NCBI GenBank assembly: GCA_029379385.1
Contig: CM055612.1
Span: 9,362,001 to 9,426,000 of the forward strand
DNA: 64,000 bases
Reading direction: 5' to 3'
DNA from: Quillaja saponaria
Taxonomy: Eukaryota; Streptophyta; Magnoliopsida; Fabales; Quillajaceae
Positions 60,801 to 64,000 of the stretch are shown here, piece by piece. Position numbers and translations under genes: made by a program. Within the stretch, counting starts at the first letter, position 1, and each line of letters opens with the position of its first letter. Below the pieces are notes generated by a model. That model searched no databases, had not been told where the DNA came from, and was given only the letters and a program-made list of their open reading frames with translations.

Positions 60801-62593
60801 TAATGGAAGTTGGCTTCTTATGTGCTTTCGTTGACAACTGGACAACACTCAAAGGCATCCCACATTGAGAGAATACATTTGTCCATTTAGTTTGATGTTA
60901 AGGAACTTTTCATCTACTTAGGTTGTATATATAAGAAAGCAGGTTGATATCAGCTTTCACTGACAAGTCGATGAGACTCAGATGACAAGGATGAAAGCCC
61001 TCACATAGAACATACTAAGAACGAAACACACACAAATGATGTACAACTATTTTTCCTGAAAAATGATAATTTTTTGTTCTTTTTAGAATAGAAAGAAAAC
61101 GATACTAGCCAATCTTGCTATTTTCACTAATCCTAAAGACAGAGGACAGTAACAATAACAATGCAAATTATAATAAAGTCCATTTTAAGGAATTCAAGTC
61201 AATACTCTTCTGTAAACTGCTATCAGGGGATTTAGATGGAGTCCCACCTTCCTTATCTAAAAAGAACTAGAAACACTGCTCTTTGGATAAGCCTTAAATG
61301 AACTTTGGCTCCTGCATAGCATCTTCAACGTTCCATCATCTTTAGGTAACACTATAGAAGAAAGATGTTCCATTCTACTGCTCTTCCTTTTTAATGCTAC
61401 AGACTAAGGATTTCTATAAACAATTGTGGAGGATCAATCTTCCTTTAATATTAAGTTGGAAAAATTGCCATGATTTTAGGAGTTATGAACATTTCCAAAA
61501 TGAAATTCAATTCATATTCAAGTGCCAATTACAAATAGTCACACTAGAATTACTGCAATAATCATTTCCAAATTCCAACACAGAAATGAACTTCAATCCA
61601 AAACTGCTTCACATACCTCAGTGAATAACAAAATGATAGAGGTCTACATAGCTGCTAAGAAGCAACTTTTCAGCAGTCACCCTTGTGAGTAACATGTAAT
61701 CATTTTCTTTGTAGAAACATAAATGAATACTAACTGAATATTTCTACAGTCAAAATTACATATGCTTCTTCACATGTGATAGAAATACTACAGGGTAGAC
61801 CAAATTTTTTTTTTTTTTTTTCATATCATTAGAAAGAAGACAGTTAAATTCCACCATTTCAACATCTCTTCTCTCTAATGCACACACTGGTGCAGGATTA
61901 AGATTTAGTACAACTAATCAATTTTCTTTATGAGTAATAGAGGAAACTGGTCATTTTGAAGCCACTACAAAAGAATAAATAAATAAAATGCTTTAAGAGT
62001 ACCCGAACTTTGCCAACAAGGGAGTACTTTTGCAAATCGACAATAATGCTTATTCCCTCAGCAGACAATCAGATCTATTGCTTGATACAAAATGCTTCTC
62101 TTTACAGCAAACCGAAATTCTAACATCAAATGAAAGAGGAAAGCACTCAAACTCAATTTTTATTTTTATTTTTTCTCAAACTCCGTTCAGAAATTTATTC
62201 AATCCCATCCCAGAGCACTGAATTCATGAAGAAGAAAAGATCCTAAGAGACTGATTACTAGTAACAGAAAATGGAAAAAGGAAAATTGTTTTGTAATCAG
62301 TTATGTAAAAAGTAATACAAAATATTTACAACGAAATTGCAACTGACCTGATGAATTGGTGGATACATGGAATTGGTACAGACTGGGCATTCTAGCAACT
62401 CGTGGACACTGGTTGTCGGAGCAATGACCGTAGGACCCGCAATATTATTGTTGATGTTGCTAACATTTCGAGGCTTTGCAGAAGAAAAATCAGAGTTTTG
62501 ACGGGGATGAGTATAAAGGGTATGGTGTTGTTGGATCTCATCCTCATCCATGCCATCCGAGGTTGAGACACACTCAATACTATCCAAGTCCAT
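57887..62593 (-). CDS. SINAT-type RING E3 ubiquitin ligase (seven-in-absentia family)
   Basis: RING E3 ligase that ubiquitinates target proteins; Arabidopsis SINATs act on NAC1, brassinosteroid factors and autophagy/ESCRT components. Three coding exons on the minus strand (62593-62348, 58803-58417, 58249-57887) join in phase to 331 aa; intron 1 is about 3.5 kb. The N-terminus MDLDSIECVS with the acidic DGMDEDEI is typical of the SINAT3/4/5 group. RING C3HC4: Cys69, Cys72, Cys83, His87, Cys90, Cys93, Cys101, Cys104. SINA zinc fingers follow (CKYHSLGCPEIF...HEAVC and CPYAGSDC...HLRDDH), then the TRAF-like substrate-binding domain to the end (IPNLCS). The start is the first ATG in frame; the open frame extends further upstream only without an ATG. 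All zinc ligands are intact. In Arabidopsis SINAT5 (AT5G53360) neighbours a pectinesterase (AT5G53370), as recalled, matching the pectinesterase in this window. Confidence 0.95.
58804..62347 (-). other. Long first intron of the SINAT gene
   Basis: Bounded by CATCAG|GTCAGT and TTCTTGCAG|TGTCAC on the minus strand. About 3.54 kb, with poly-A/T runs (60772-60790, 61807-61820). No nested gene or clear transposon was recognised. Confidence 0.7.
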
Positions 62594-64000
62594 CCACACA
62601 CCAAACTTTCCCAGAATGAAGACCCACTTATCAAAATTCAAAATTTAAACCTGGGTATTTCTTTTCTTCTCTTCTTCTTTCCTCTAGTTCTCAGAAAATT
62701 TATAAGGAAATATAAAAACAAGAAGATGGAAATAGGAGAGGGAGGGACGGGAATGGAAATGGATCAGTGAATGGATAACGGATAGATTCCGATGAACCAA
62801 CTTTCTGGACCCAGAGGTTCCTTTCTTCCCTGGATCCTTTTTTTTTTTTTTTTCTTTTTCTTTTTCCCCTCCCCCTCTCTCTCTCTCTATTCGCTCTCTT
62901 CCGACGTTGTGTGAAATGAGATCGAGCAAGAGGGTTAGTGTTCAATTTCAGAAATTTAATTGTGGTTGGTTCGATCCAACGGTAGTTAAATTCCAACAAT
63001 ATTTTATGTTTTCTGGTCTGGTTGTCGGAGAAATTGTGTTTTTTTTTTTCTTTTTTCTTTTTTCTTTTTTCCTCGTTGGAATGTAATTAAAGCAAAAAAT
63101 AGTACAATTTAGAGATAATGGGAATGTGACAACCGACAACATACAATTCATAACTCAGACACGTGGTTAATTACCTTTTAAATTATTTCGTTATCTTTTG
63201 ATTTTTTTAATTAATTATTTTAAATAAGTCTGTGGATGTAAAAGATTTCTGTATAAATTCCCTGATGGTGGATTAGGCATTTTTGTCACTCGTATTGTTT
63301 AATTTAATATTCTCTTAAAGAATCAATTCTATTTTTACTTTTATTGATTGTTTATTTAATGATTGTATATCAATGCTCTCTTAAAATTCAGAGACCATAC
63401 AGATGACACCATCTCTCGTTTATTATTACTAAGCACATGAAGTTTTTATTATCTTTTGCAGTTATTTTTGTTTATTTTGCAGCACAGTGCATTTGGAGGC
63501 ATAAAACGTATCAAGCTCTTCTTTTCTACCATAACTGTTTTCTAGCAGAACTTGTTTTGGCAAGAATGATGAAGGTTCTAGAGGTTTTAATGACCACTTT
63601 TTCTCTAGGGTACATGTGATCTGGCCTGGAATTAATTATTTAATTATATTTGCAACCCCATGGTTTAGTCCAAGGATTAGAAAAGCAGAACAACTTTTGG
63701 AGTCAGCTCTAACGAATAATGATATTGATTGTGTTTGAATTTAGGAAGACTTTTGCACATAATTGTTCTGAAATGAGAGAAGGACTTTGTCAAGTCAAGT
63801 TGAACTATTTGGTGGCCTGCCAGAAAGTGGAAAGAACACCATTTTGGAAAGTTCAAAGGAATCCACATTCCACATCACTTCAATTGCAATAGTTGACGCG
63901 TTCTCCATGGACCATTTTGATGGTTAAAATGAATAATTAATTATAAAGAAATAATCTTGTCCGACAAATACTACAAGAATAATAATATGGATGGTCTTAC
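62594..64000. other. SINAT leader/promoter and flanking intergenic DNA
   Basis: The leader on the minus strand is purine-rich: CT-rich on plus at 62838-62890, including a (CT)n tract near 62874-62889. A second pyrimidine tract lies at 63040-63072. Beyond 63150 the sequence is AT-rich with no recognisable gene; ORFs there are short. Confidence 0.5.

Noticed and set aside
1..64000. CRISPR array, operon or prokaryotic defence system
   Set aside because: Spliced plant genes, AT-rich introns and plant transposons show eukaryotic nuclear DNA. The repeat arrays here are degenerate minisatellites without spacer structure.

Overview
The window is nuclear DNA from a flowering plant, very probably a eudicot. 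The genes have GT-AG introns and belong to plant families: a bifunctional pectinesterase, a CBL calcium sensor, a SINAT E3 ligase and a P-class PPR protein. The long spaces between them are strongly AT-rich and hold decayed transposons. The species cannot be named from sequence alone.

Layout. 1-16.2 kb is a gene-poor AT-rich tract. It holds a two-copy ~825-bp tandem duplication, a short two-exon relic on the minus strand (1866-2105), an LTR/primer-binding-site relic (about 7.64-7.86 kb) and a well-preserved 816-bp Mutator-like MITE with a perfect 9-bp target duplication (11316-12131). 16.3-18.9 kb is a three-exon pectinesterase gene (+). 20.5-23.2 kb is a degenerate ~130-bp minisatellite. 24.4-41.6 kb is a run of three minus-strand genes: a PI4K-gamma/ubiquitin-like-domain kinase with a one-base frameshift, a DPP8/9-like prolyl peptidase (5 coding exons), and a CBL4/SOS3-type calcium sensor (8 coding exons). 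44-54 kb is again gene-poor, with a defective Ty1/copia retrotransposon (48.1-50.7 kb) and other repeat debris. 54.7-56.8 kb is an intronless PPR gene (+), followed by a convergent SINAT-type RING E3 ligase gene (57.9-62.6 kb, -).

Working together. These are independent housekeeping or signalling genes, not an operon-like system. The order PI4K-gamma, DPP, CBL4 on one strand matches what I recall of Arabidopsis AT5G24240, AT5G24260 and AT5G24270 (SOS3). Pectinesterase with PPR recalls AT3G49220/AT3G49240, and pectinesterase with SINAT recalls AT5G53370/AT5G53360. The window therefore looks like an ancestral gene block that is split over three places in Arabidopsis. The most checkable oddities are the frameshift in the first ubiquitin-like domain of the kinase, the minisatellite, the MULE MITE, and the pectinesterase TATA box lying inside an (AT)n microsatellite. 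I found no convincing wholly new biological system.
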